Shown: in pieces, positions 1-5,077 of the stretch
Layout: every line of letters starts with the position of its first letter
Numbering within the stretch: position 1 is the stretch's first letter
DNA from: a bacterium
Lineage (GTDB): Bacteria; SZUA-79; Acidulodesulfobacterales; Acidulodesulfobacteraceae
NCBI GenBank assembly: GCA_021828445.1
Contig: JAJZJD010000068.1
Span: 1 to 5,553, forward strand
Direction: 5' to 3'
DNA: 5,553 bases
Translations under genes and position numbers: made by a program
Notes under the pieces: model-generated
Seen by the model: the letters and a program-made list of their open reading frames with translations, nothing else
Told to the model about the DNA's origin: nothing
Databases searched by the model: none

Positions 1-872
1 GGAGAATACGTCCTATTAATCTTCCGGTTATTCCCGGGCATCAAATAGTAGGCAAAGTTGTAGAGACGGGCAGTGAAGTAAATAGGCTCAGAATAGGGGA
101 CAGGGTAGGGATAGGCTGGATTAATTCCGCCTGCGGTAAATGCGAATATTGCAAAAGCGGGCTTGAAAACTTATGCGCCGATTTTGTCGCTACGGGTAAA
201 GACGTGAACGGCGGTTATGCGGAATATACGAAAATAAACGAGAACTATGCCGCAATTATACCGGAAAATTTTACGGACGAAGAGGCTTCGCCCCTTTTAT
301 GCGCCGGCGCCGTAGGATACAGGGCTTTAAAATTATCCGGAATTAAAAACGGAATGAATTTAGGTTTTCTTGGATTCGGAGCTTCTAACCATTTAGTTTT
401 AAAAATAGCTAAATCTGTTTTTCCGAATATAAAATTGTTTGTTTTTGCAAGGTCTGAAAACGAAAGAAAACATGCTTTGCGGCTTGGCGCGAACTGGAGC
501 GGGGATATTAAGGAGATTCCGCCGGAAAAATTACATTCGGTTATAGATACTACGCCGGTCTGGATGCCCGCAGCGGAAGTTATGAAAAATATAAGACCAG
601 GCGGGCGTCTTGTTATAAATAATATAAGAAAGGAAGACTTAGATAAAGATTATCTTATAAATATCGATTATTCCAGGGATTTATGGATGGAAAGAGAGAT
701 AAAGTCTGTTGCAAACGTTACGTTTGCCGATATCGAGGATGTCTTGCAAACAGCGTCAAAGTATAATATAAAACCCGAATTTCAACTTTATGGATTAAAT
801 GAAGCGAATACAGCGTTAACAGAAATTAAAAATAAAAATATTTCGGGCGGTAAAGTTTTAAAGATTTCTTAA
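1..872 (+). CDS. Zinc-dependent alcohol dehydrogenase family protein, 5' end outside window
   Basis: Medium-chain dehydrogenase/reductase that probably interconverts an alcohol and an aldehyde with NAD(P)H in the cytoplasm. The open frame runs from base 3 without interruption, so the start lies upstream; 289 residues are visible and roughly 45-50 are missing compared with typical 330-340 residue members. Seen in visible-residue numbering: PGHQIVG at 11-17, which gives the catalytic-zinc His13; the structural zinc cysteines C44, C47, C50 and C58 in the lobe ACGKCEYCKSGLENLC; a probable third catalytic-zinc ligand C100 in SPLLCAGAVGYRAL; and a Rossmann loop GFLGFGASNH at 121-130. The GHQ and GFGAS forms match a subgroup of AdhP/AdhA-like enzymes (COG1064). 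The segment after the second Rossmann strand is ARSENERK, lacking the usual acidic residue, which could favour NADP; that is inference. The substrate cannot be read from sequence. A terminator-like hairpin follows directly. Confidence 0.93.
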   Translation, partial: RIRPINLPVIPGHQIVGKVVETGSEVNRLRIGDRVGIGWINSACGKCEYCKSGLENLCADFVATGKDVNGGYAEYTKINENYAAIIPENFTDEEASPLLCAGAVGYRALKLSGIKNGMNLGFLGFGASNHLVLKIAKSVFPNIKLFVFARSENERKHALRLGANWSGDIKEIPPEKLHSVIDTTPVWMPAAEVMKNIRPGGRLVINNIRKEDLDKDYLINIDYSRDLWMEREIKSVANVTFADIEDVLQTASKYNIKPEFQLYGLNEANTALTEIKNKNISGGKVLKIS

Positions 873-873
873 T

Positions 874-917
874 TATGCCGCTATAAATGTTTCACGTGAA
901 ACATTTATAGCGGCATA
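874..917. repeat. Perfect 44-bp palindrome (22-bp arms, no loop)
   Basis: Bases 874-895 are the exact reverse complement of 896-917, with the centre between 895 and 896. The outer part is a GC-rich block (ATGCCGC and its complement), the middle is AT-rich (TATAAA), and the core is the parS sequence annotated separately. The palindrome lies in the 54-bp gap between the convergent alcohol dehydrogenase and NifX-like genes, starting 2 bases after one stop codon and ending 9 bases before the other. Confidence 0.97.
888..903. other. parS: parS centromere site (ParB binding site)
   Basis: The 16 bases TGTTTCACGTGAAACA match exactly, at every position, the chromosomal parS consensus known from Bacillus subtilis and conserved across most bacterial phyla. 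ParB binds this site as a dimer, loads onto DNA as a CTP-dependent clamp, and directs origin segregation with ParA and SMC. The site is intergenic and sits at the exact centre of a longer palindrome. No parA, parB or other origin gene is in the window, so the assignment rests on the sequence match. Because the palindrome is perfect, only 8 of the 16 bases are independent, giving a chance match of about 1 in 65,000 per palindrome centre. Confidence 0.88.
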
Positions 918-926
918 TATTTTTCG

Positions 927-1307
927 TTAATGCGAACAACCCGCGTTATGATGTCTATCGTGGGATGAACAGGTATGCCCGTATTCAAAAGTCGAGAAGT
1001 TATTTTTTTTGCTGTCCTCAAGTATATCGGAAATTAAACTTTTATCGGTCTTGTAAACCTTTATATCGTTTCGTTCCAGATTCCTGATGGCCCCTTCTCC
1101 TATGCCGAAACAAACAACCGCATCGACGTTTTTTCCGACTATTGCGCCTACCGGGTTGCACATATTGTGCTCGTGATTTTTATTTGAATTTGCAATCACT
1201 TCCGAAACTCCGGTTTCCGTATCGTATATAAAAAAATACGGAGCGCTTCCGAAATGCCTGCTTATCTTTTGAGCTTCGAAATTAACAGTTGGAATACATA
1301 ATTTCAT
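927..1307 (-). CDS. NifX/NifB-like dinitrogenase iron-molybdenum cofactor biosynthesis family protein (COG1433) with Cys/His-rich tail
   Basis: A 126-residue protein of the Nitro_FeMo-Co family (NifX, NafY, C-terminal NifB and MTH1175-like small proteins), members of which bind iron-sulfur or iron-molybdenum clusters or precursors. Seen: the N-terminal strand MKLCIPTVNF, the family segment RHFGSAPYFFIYDTETG (about 17-33), HEHNMCNPVGAIVG at 45-58, and CFGIGEGAIRNL at 66-77 followed by the DIKVYKT strand. The last 16 residues, 111-126, form a metal-ligand-rich tail with H111, C113, H116, H119, H120, C124 and H126. The start is set by AAGGAG at 1315-1320, 7 bases before the ATG. It is the second gene of a leftward operon, 49 bp behind the DUF134 gene. 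No nif structural gene is nearby, so a role in nitrogenase assembly is not supported; a metal-cluster carrier or sensor partner is more likely by inference. Confidence 0.9.
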   Translation of the reverse strand: MKLCIPTVNFEAQKISRHFGSAPYFFIYDTETGVSEVIANSNKNHEHNMCNPVGAIVGKNVDAVVCFGIGEGAIRNLERNDIKVYKTDKSLISDILEDSKKNNFSTFEYGHTCSSHDRHHNAGCSH

Positions 1308-1356
1308 ATTTTATCTCCTTGTTTAAAAATTTACTAATTAAATTTAAGTATTTTTA

Positions 1357-1530
1357 TCAACCGCCGTTAGAACAGCGGCGTCCTTTTCTGCCGCGTTCGC
1401 ACCCTTCGTTTCGGTTATTAACCCTGCGAAAGTTTTTATCGCCGCATTTAGGGCATTTTTCCGGTCTGCCTGTTCCAAAAGGTTCATCCCAGGTATTTTT
1501 ACAGCCCGAACAAAAAAAGTTCCTTTTCAT
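1357..1530 (-). CDS. Possible nested zinc-ribbon protein (57 residues) from an internal start in the DUF134 gene
   Basis: In frame with the DUF134 gene, ATG at 1530-1528 is preceded by AAGGAGGTGA at 1547-1538, a full complement of the usual 16S rRNA anti-Shine-Dalgarno tail. The core AAGGAGG is 10 bases from the ATG, slightly long but usable. The product would start MKRNFFCSGCK and contain the whole four-cysteine ribbon and basic tail with no DNA-binding domain. The position coincides with the end of the DUF134 domain, so the site separates two domains cleanly. It may be a working internal start, or a relic of two once separate genes whose stop codon was lost. No expression evidence is available. 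Confidence 0.4.
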   Translation of the reverse strand: MKRNFFCSGCKNTWDEPFGTGRPEKCPKCGDKNFRRVNNRNEGCERGRKGRRCSNGG

Positions 1531-1812
1531 CTCTATCTCACCTCCTTCTATTTTTAAAGCTTTAGCGTTAACCAAACAATCTGCAATTTTATATCTGGCG
1601 GACGATATTATATTGCCGAACGTCTGCCGCGATATATTCATTTTTTCTGCCGCTTCTTCATGATATAAGCCGTTTAAATCGGCAAGCCTGACCGCTTCAA
1701 ATTCGTCAACCGTTAAAACGATTTTTTCCAATAATTTAGCTGGAATTCCATTGGGCTTGAAAAACTTTATTTCCGGCTCTTGTTCGACTTTCCTGCACTT
1801 ATAAGGTCTCAT
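1357..1812 (-). CDS. DUF134 helix-turn-helix protein fused to a C-terminal zinc ribbon
   Basis: A 151-residue predicted DNA-binding protein. Residues 1 to about 91 are a DUF134 domain (COG1342): MRPYKCRKV start, FFKPNGIPAKLLE, the conserved LTVDEFEAVRLADL (33-46), and a sigma-factor-like helix-turn-helix around 48-75 (YHEEAAEKMNISRQTFGNII), ending in ALKIEGG. A treble-clef/zinc-ribbon segment follows with C101, C104, C120 and C123 around WDEPFGTGRPEKCPKCG, then a basic tail with further cysteines at 138 and 147. The ATG at 1812 is chosen because it gives the family's usual N-terminus; no Shine-Dalgarno is visible before it. A perfect internal Shine-Dalgarno precedes Met95 and could produce a separate zinc-ribbon protein. 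It is the first gene of an operon with the NifX-like gene, a recurring DUF134 pairing. Probable function: metal- or cluster-responsive regulator, possibly of its own operon; this is inference. Confidence 0.9.
   Translation of the reverse strand: MRPYKCRKVEQEPEIKFFKPNGIPAKLLEKIVLTVDEFEAVRLADLNGLYHEEAAEKMNISRQTFGNIISSARYKIADCLVNAKALKIEGGEIEMKRNFFCSGCKNTWDEPFGTGRPEKCPKCGDKNFRRVNNRNEGCERGRKGRRCSNGG
1538..1547 (-). promoter_or_regulatory. Perfect internal Shine-Dalgarno site in the DUF134 gene
   Basis: The minus strand reads AAGGAGGTGA, then TAGAG-type spacer and ATG at 1530. It encodes part of the residues KIEGGEIEM in the host gene. It is the strongest ribosome-binding sequence in the window, whereas the annotated start of the gene has none. 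Confidence 0.6.
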
Positions 1813-1830
1813 ATTGATATGATATAAATT

Positions 1831-1856
1831 TAATTATTAGCATATGCCAATAATTA
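1831..1856. promoter_or_regulatory. Palindromic operator-like element over the DUF134 operon start site
   Basis: A 26-bp dyad, TAATTATT-A-GCATATGC-C-AATAATTA, has 12 of 13 base pairs symmetric about the point between 1843 and 1844; only 1839/1848 mismatch. It spans about -5 to +20 relative to the predicted transcription start, where a bound dimer would block RNA polymerase. I do not recognise the regulator family. Autoregulation by the DUF134 protein is a reasonable inference, but a DtxR/Fur/ArsR-type regulator elsewhere would also fit. Confidence 0.5.
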
Positions 1857-1857
1857 T

Positions 1858-1886
1858 ATATTAAAATAAATATATATGAATGTCAA
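1858..1886 (-). promoter_or_regulatory. Sigma-70-type promoter of the DUF134-NifX operon
   Basis: Read on the minus strand, a perfect -35 TTGACA lies at 1886-1881 and a -10 TAATAT at 1863-1858, with a 17-base spacer. The predicted start of transcription is near 1851, giving a leader of about 39 bases before the DUF134 ATG. This is the best promoter match in the 138-bp divergent intergenic region. Confidence 0.65.
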
Positions 1887-1910
1887 TATATTTTTATTAT
1901 TAAATTTATT

Positions 1911-1919
1911 TGATATAAT
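1911..1919 (+). promoter_or_regulatory. Extended -10 promoter of the PfkB-family kinase gene
   Basis: TGATATAAT holds a perfect TATAAT at 1914-1919 preceded by the TGn extension. The -35 position (about 1891-1896, TTTTTA) is poor, as is common where an extended -10 is present. The predicted transcription start near 1926 gives a leader of about 25 bases. This promoter is back to back with the DUF134 operon promoter, their -35 positions lying only a few bases apart. Confidence 0.5.
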
Positions 1920-1950
1920 TAAAAAATAAAAAATTATTAAGGAGCCGCCT

Positions 1951-2889
1951 TTGGCTAATATTGCTGTATTATCGCTTAATCCTGCATTAGACGTTACTTA
2001 TAAAGTCCAAAAATTGGTTGACGACGAAAAAATACATTCCTTCGAAACAAGGTTCGATCCGGGCGGAAACGGCATAAACGTTGCGAGGGCATTTAAAAGG
2101 CTTAAGGTAAAAGCATCCACATGCTGCGTTTTAGCCGGAAAAATCGGGTCGCTGATTTCCGATATTCTAACGGATGAGCTAGACGACCCGCATTTTATAT
2201 GGGAAGAAGGAGAGACGAGAATAAATTGCGTTATTCAGCAAAGCGACCCAGTTTCCCAATATGAAATAAACGGCATGGGACCAGCTATGGGTTTTTCGGT
2301 TCTGGATAAATTAGAGAAAGACCTTTATGCTTATTCAAAAGACGGCTTTGCCGTGCTGACCGGTTCGCCGCCGTTAAATATTACCCACGATATATATTAT
2401 ATATTATGCACCCGCCTGAAAAGCGCGGGGATAAAATGCCTCGTCGATGCGGACGGCGCTTTATTGGCAAGCGCCGTCAGATCGAAGCCGTTTATAATCA
2501 AACCGAATATCCATGAGCTTGAGAGATTAGTCAAAAGAAAACTGCCGTCAAATCTTGAAATTGCTTCAGCCGCCGCGGATATTTGCAGTTACGGCATCGA
2601 ATATGTATTTATATCGCTTGGACATAAAGGGGCTATGCTTGCGTCGAAAGAAGGAATTTTTTACGGTTCCGCTCCTGAAGTTCCCGTGGTTTCAAGAGTC
2701 GGAGCCGGAGATTCCATGGTAGCGGGTATTTTAAGCGCTGTTGCAAGCGGAAAAAGTCCGGAAGACGCTTTAAGGCTCGGAATAGCATGCGGCTCGGCAA
2801 CGGTTCAGATGCCGGGAACCGAGCTTTTTACGATGGATTTGGTAAACGATATTATAAATAAAATTAAAATAGAAAAAATAAATATTTAG
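1951..2889 (+). CDS. PfkB-family sugar-phosphate kinase, 6-phosphofructokinase 2 / 1-phosphofructokinase type
   Basis: A 312-residue cytoplasmic kinase that transfers phosphate from ATP to a phosphorylated hexose such as fructose 6-phosphate, fructose 1-phosphate or tagatose 6-phosphate. Seen: LNPALDVTY near the start (9-17), PfkB signature 1 PGGNGINVARAFKRL (37-51), TGSPP at 137-141, KPNIHELERLV at 184-194, and signature 2 RVGAGDSMVAGIL (249-261), with D254 as the catalytic base in GAGD. The C-terminal part LRLGIACGSATVQMPGT and the segment GIKCLVDADGALLASAV resemble E. coli Pfk-2 (PfkB, 309 residues) more than FruK, so 6-phosphofructokinase is the leading guess. The start is TTG at 1951, fixed by AAGGAG at 1939-1944 with a 6-base gap. 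The gene is alone on its strand here, with no PTS or sugar transporter beside it, which also argues against FruK or LacC. Its stop overlaps the end of the facing DUF2784 gene. Confidence 0.92.
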   Translation: MANIAVLSLNPALDVTYKVQKLVDDEKIHSFETRFDPGGNGINVARAFKRLKVKASTCCVLAGKIGSLISDILTDELDDPHFIWEEGETRINCVIQQSDPVSQYEINGMGPAMGFSVLDKLEKDLYAYSKDGFAVLTGSPPLNITHDIYYILCTRLKSAGIKCLVDADGALLASAVRSKPFIIKPNIHELERLVKRKLPSNLEIASAAADICSYGIEYVFISLGHKGAMLASKEGIFYGSAPEVPVVSRVGAGDSMVAGILSAVASGKSPEDALRLGIACGSATVQMPGTELFTMDLVNDIINKIKIEKINI

Positions 2890-3299
2890 TAAGAAACAGA
2901 TTTTTTTAAGCGAACCGGCGGAATTGCAAACCATGCGATAAAAACTGCCAGACCGAATATTATATATATAGCGTTGAACAGCCATATAGGGAAATTATAA
3001 TATAAAACCTTATCGACCATTCCAGCAATAAAAGGCATAGAACTATGTTTTATGCGGTCTAACGACATTAGCTTATATTCAAGCCATGTTAAGGGGCATT
3101 CCGCGTTAAAAATAGATTCTATTGCGACTATTCCAATCATTAAAAGATGAATCAATCTGAACGCAAAATTTCTTATCCACCTCCAGCGGGCAAAAAAACC
3201 TATTACGATTAAGAAAAAACCTATTACGATAATAAGCGCATATATAAGATGAATAACATATACCGCAGATATTGCTACCGAGTATAAGGATGCTTCCAT
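2886..3299 (-). CDS. DUF2784 family integral membrane protein
   Basis: A 137-residue inner-membrane protein of unknown function. Hydrophobic segments lie at about 10-36, 45-64 and 105-127, with a basic stretch ARWRWIRN at 37-44 between the first two. The DUF2784 hallmark is IESIFNAECPLTWLEYKL (about 60-77), matching the family pattern of a membrane-helix Glu followed by CPLTxLE. The start is supported by GGAG at 3306-3309, 6 bases before the ATG. Its TAA stop overlaps the TAG stop of the convergent kinase gene by 4 bp (2886-2889), leaving no room for a terminator. It is divergent from the PLD-like gene. No biochemical role is established for the family that I can name. Confidence 0.85.
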   Translation of the reverse strand: MEASLYSVAISAVYVIHLIYALIIVIGFFLIVIGFFARWRWIRNFAFRLIHLLMIGIVAIESIFNAECPLTWLEYKLMSLDRIKHSSMPFIAGMVDKVLYYNFPIWLFNAIYIIFGLAVFIAWFAIPPVRLKKSVSY

Positions 3300-3519
3300 A
3301 ATGGACTCCGCCGCAGGTTTTATTATGCATTAATTTGTATTAATAAGCGTATATTAATATTATATAACTATTTTGCCTTGATAAAATTAATTTTCGATAA
3401 AGCCGGCGGTTTTGCGTGCCAGGTTATTTGTTGCATATCGGCCGCATCTGTAATATAATTAAAAAAGTTAAAATAAAATTAATTGCTCCATATAATATAT
3501 ACGACATATAGGTTTTTAT
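3300..3519. other. Divergent intergenic region between DUF2784 and PLD-like genes
   Basis: These 220 bp hold the promoter for the PLD-like gene (annotated separately) and probably one for DUF2784: the minus strand has TATAAT at 3364-3359 but no good -35. Three ATTAAT copies lie at 3329-3334, 3339-3344 and 3353-3358; two extend to the self-complementary TATTAATA (3338-3345 and 3352-3359). In DNA this AT-rich they may be chance. A GC-rich patch around 3400-3450 shows no convincing hairpin. I see no RNA gene or reading frame of note here. Confidence 0.6.
3431..3459 (+). promoter_or_regulatory. Sigma-70-type promoter of the PLD-like gene (and possibly hldD)
   Basis: TTGCAT at 3431-3436 and a perfect TATAAT at 3454-3459 are separated by 17 bases. 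The predicted start near 3466 gives a leader of about 54 bases before the ATG at 3520. A second TATAAT at 3491-3496 has no usable -35. Confidence 0.6.
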
Positions 3520-4092
3520 ATGAAAAAATTTTTTGTCGGCATTTTTATTTTTACGGTTTTAGTTCAACTTATGCCTCTATCCGTTTATGCCGAAACCTTA
3601 ACTTATTTTTCTCCTCAAAGCAATCTTCAGAACATCGATATCCATTGGCTTAATAAATCGTTAAAAGCCAAACGGCTTTATATCGCAATGTACTCCTTTA
3701 CCGACTATAAGATTGCAAAAGATTTGATATACCTTGCCCGCAGAGGCGTTAAGATTTACTTATACAGGGACGACAAGCAGATGAAGGTTCGAACCGACAG
3801 AACATATATGCTTAAAAACGCAAGAAATATTTATATTAAAGCTAAAAGAGACGGGGGGTTCTGGAATATTATGCACGATAAGATATTTATAATACCCGGC
3901 GTTGTTTTTAGAGAAGGTTCGGCAAACTGGTCTCCTTCCGCGGAAGGAGCATCCTGTTACGGTTATAAATGCGGGCCGCAGGAAAATCAGGATAATAACG
4001 CGACTTATATTACGAACAAAAGAGAAATCTATATCGCATTGCATAATTTTTATCGTATCTGGAATAGAAAATCCAATATTAACGTTAATTAA
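3520..4092 (+). CDS. Secreted phospholipase D-like (single HKD, Nuc-type) protein
   Basis: A 190-residue exported protein of the PLD superfamily. Residues 1-24 form a Sec signal peptide (MKK, a hydrophobic core, then SVYA before E25), so it should act in the periplasm or outside the cell. The remaining 166 residues hold one PLD domain: YIAMYSFTDYKIAKDLIYLARRGVKIYLYRD (54-84), the HxK motif as HDK at 119-121, GSANWSPSAEG at 133-143, and QDNNATYI at 157-164, as in the bacterial endonuclease Nuc/EndA. Nuc-type proteins dimerise so that two HKD motifs build one active site cleaving phosphodiesters. Odd point: the motif H-x-K-x4-D has proline (P126) where Asp is expected. C146 and C151 may form a disulfide. 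Only a weak AGG lies before the ATG. hldD follows after 40 bp on the same strand with no terminator. Nuclease activity is probable but unproven. Confidence 0.85.
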   Translation: MKKFFVGIFIFTVLVQLMPLSVYAETLTYFSPQSNLQNIDIHWLNKSLKAKRLYIAMYSFTDYKIAKDLIYLARRGVKIYLYRDDKQMKVRTDRTYMLKNARNIYIKAKRDGGFWNIMHDKIFIIPGVVFREGSANWSPSAEGASCYGYKCGPQENQDNNATYITNKREIYIALHNFYRIWNRKSNINVN

Positions 4093-4113
4093 ATGAAAAG
4101 CGAAATAAATTTA

Positions 4114-4131
4114 AAATTAAGGGGATAATTT
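4114..4131 (+). promoter_or_regulatory. hldD ribosome-binding site within a small AT inverted repeat
   Basis: AAGGGG at 4119-4124 lies 8 bases before the hldD ATG. It is mostly in the loop between AAATTA (4114-4119) and TAATTT (4126-4131), a 6-bp stem made only of A-U pairs. The stem is weak and would present rather than hide the site. Confidence 0.35.
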
Positions 4132-4132
4132 A

Positions 4133-5077
4133 ATGATAGTTGTTACCGGAGGAGCCGGATTTATAGGCTCGAATATCGTAGGAGCGCTGAATAAAAGAGG
4201 CGAAACGAATATCCTTGTCGTCGATAATTTAACAAATGGCAGGAAAATGCACAATCTTTCCGACCTCGATATTTTAGACTATATGGACAGGGACGATTTT
4301 CTGGCTAACGTTAAATCAGGTCTGGATTTCGGAAGCATATCCGCCGTATTTCATGAAGGAGCATGCTCTTCTACCACTGAATGGGACGGAAAATTCATAA
4401 TGAGAAACAACTTCGAATATTCCAAGGAGTTATTGAAATGGTGCCAAGAAATAGGCGCCCAATTTATTTATGCTTCGTCGGCTTCGGTTTACGGACTCGG
4501 CAAAAAGGGATTTGTTGAAAAAAGGGAATGCGAACTTCCGATTAATATGTACGCTTATTCAAAATTCCAGTTCGACCAGTATGTTAGAAGCATTATAAAA
4601 AGGGCTAAATATCAGATTGCGGGATTCAGGTATTTTAACGTTTACGGTCCGAGGGAGGCGCATAAAGGCGCAATGTCCAGCGTAGCTTTTCATTTTAACA
4701 GCCAGATAGCCGCCGCCGGAAAAGCAAGGCTTTTCGAAGGAACGGCGGGTTACGGAAACGGCGGGCAGAGGCGGGATTTTATTTATGCGGAAGACTGCGC
4801 CAAAGTCAATCTATGGTTCATGGATAATCCTTCCAAATCCGGCATATTTAATCTCGGAACGGGTAAAGCAAGGTCGTTTAACGATGTAGCAAACGCCGTA
4901 ATAAAATATCTCGGAAAAGGTTCGATAGAATATATTCCTTTTCCCGAACATCTTAAAGGCGCTTATCAAAGTTTCACGGAGGCCGATATAGCCGCCCTGC
5001 GAGGTATCGGATACGACGAAAGCTTTATTTCCGTCGAAGAAGGGGTTAAAAAGTATTTAGATTGGCTTAACGGATAA
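4133..5077 (+). CDS. hldD: ADP-L-glycero-D-manno-heptose 6-epimerase HldD
   Basis: Converts ADP-D-glycero-beta-D-manno-heptose to the L-glycero form, the last step in making the activated heptose for the lipopolysaccharide inner core. It is a cytoplasmic extended short-chain dehydrogenase that uses bound NADP. The 314 residues match the usual 310 or so and align end to end with E. coli HldD from memory. Seen: nucleotide-binding TGGAGFIG (5-12), VVDNL (29-33), FHEGACSSTTEWDG (73-86), YASSAS with S116, the catalytic pair Y140 and K144 (YxxxK), FRYFNVYGPREAHKG with K178, and IPFPEHLKGAYQSFTEAD near the C-terminus. The region EGTAGYGNGGQRRDF carries a few residues more than E. coli, a form I recall in other proteobacterial HldDs. 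The start is ATG after AAGGGG. Other heptose genes (hldE, gmhA, gmhB) are absent. It may be read from the PLD-like gene promoter. Its end overlaps the facing nfo gene by 11 bp. Confidence 0.97.
   Translation: MIVVTGGAGFIGSNIVGALNKRGETNILVVDNLTNGRKMHNLSDLDILDYMDRDDFLANVKSGLDFGSISAVFHEGACSSTTEWDGKFIMRNNFEYSKELLKWCQEIGAQFIYASSASVYGLGKKGFVEKRECELPINMYAYSKFQFDQYVRSIIKRAKYQIAGFRYFNVYGPREAHKGAMSSVAFHFNSQIAAAGKARLFEGTAGYGNGGQRRDFIYAEDCAKVNLWFMDNPSKSGIFNLGTGKARSFNDVANAVIKYLGKGSIEYIPFPEHLKGAYQSFTEADIAALRGIGYDESFISVEEGVKKYLDWLNG

Larger units (their letters stand above)
874..924 (+). terminator. Probable Rho-independent terminator of the alcohol dehydrogenase gene
   Basis: The transcript of the 44-bp palindrome can fold into a long stem with a GC-rich base. 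It is followed on the plus strand by TATTTTT at 918-924, a short U-rich tract as expected for intrinsic termination. In the leftward direction the sequence after the hairpin (reading ATTAAGAAATC) is a poor U tract, so termination for the NifX-like gene is likely weaker. The hairpin starts 2 bases after the dehydrogenase stop codon. Confidence 0.75.

Noticed and set aside
204..206. GTG as the start of the alcohol dehydrogenase
   Set aside because: The frame upstream to base 3 encodes the zinc-binding His and all four structural cysteines, so the gene is simply cut by the window edge.
1371..1397. GCGGC/GCCGC inverted repeat in the 3' end of the DUF134 gene as a terminator or attenuator
   Set aside because: The stem is short with a bulge, has no U tract after it in the leftward direction, and lies in coding sequence for the basic tail.
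1289..1663. Open frame on the plus strand across the start of the NifX-like gene and most of the DUF134 gene
   Set aside because: It lies antisense to two well-supported family members, has no family resemblance, and arises from the mirrored codon usage.
2390..2407. ATATATTATATATTAT run inside the kinase gene as a promoter or repeat
   Set aside because: It encodes the plausible residues DIYYILC in a conserved-length protein and is simple AT-rich codon use.
3106..3330. Minus-strand open frame overlapping the 5' half of DUF2784 in another frame
   Set aside because: The Cys/Tyr/Asn-rich composition is typical of a shifted frame; the DUF2784 frame has membrane helices and the family motif.
3329..3359. 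Three ATTAAT copies upstream of DUF2784 as a regulatory repeat array
   Set aside because: The spacing is irregular (10 and 14 bases) and the motif is expected by chance in such AT-rich DNA; mentioned only in the intergenic entry.
3760..4096. Open frames on both strands inside the PLD-like gene
   Set aside because: Both are shadows of a gene with a signal peptide and PLD motifs; neither resembles a known protein.
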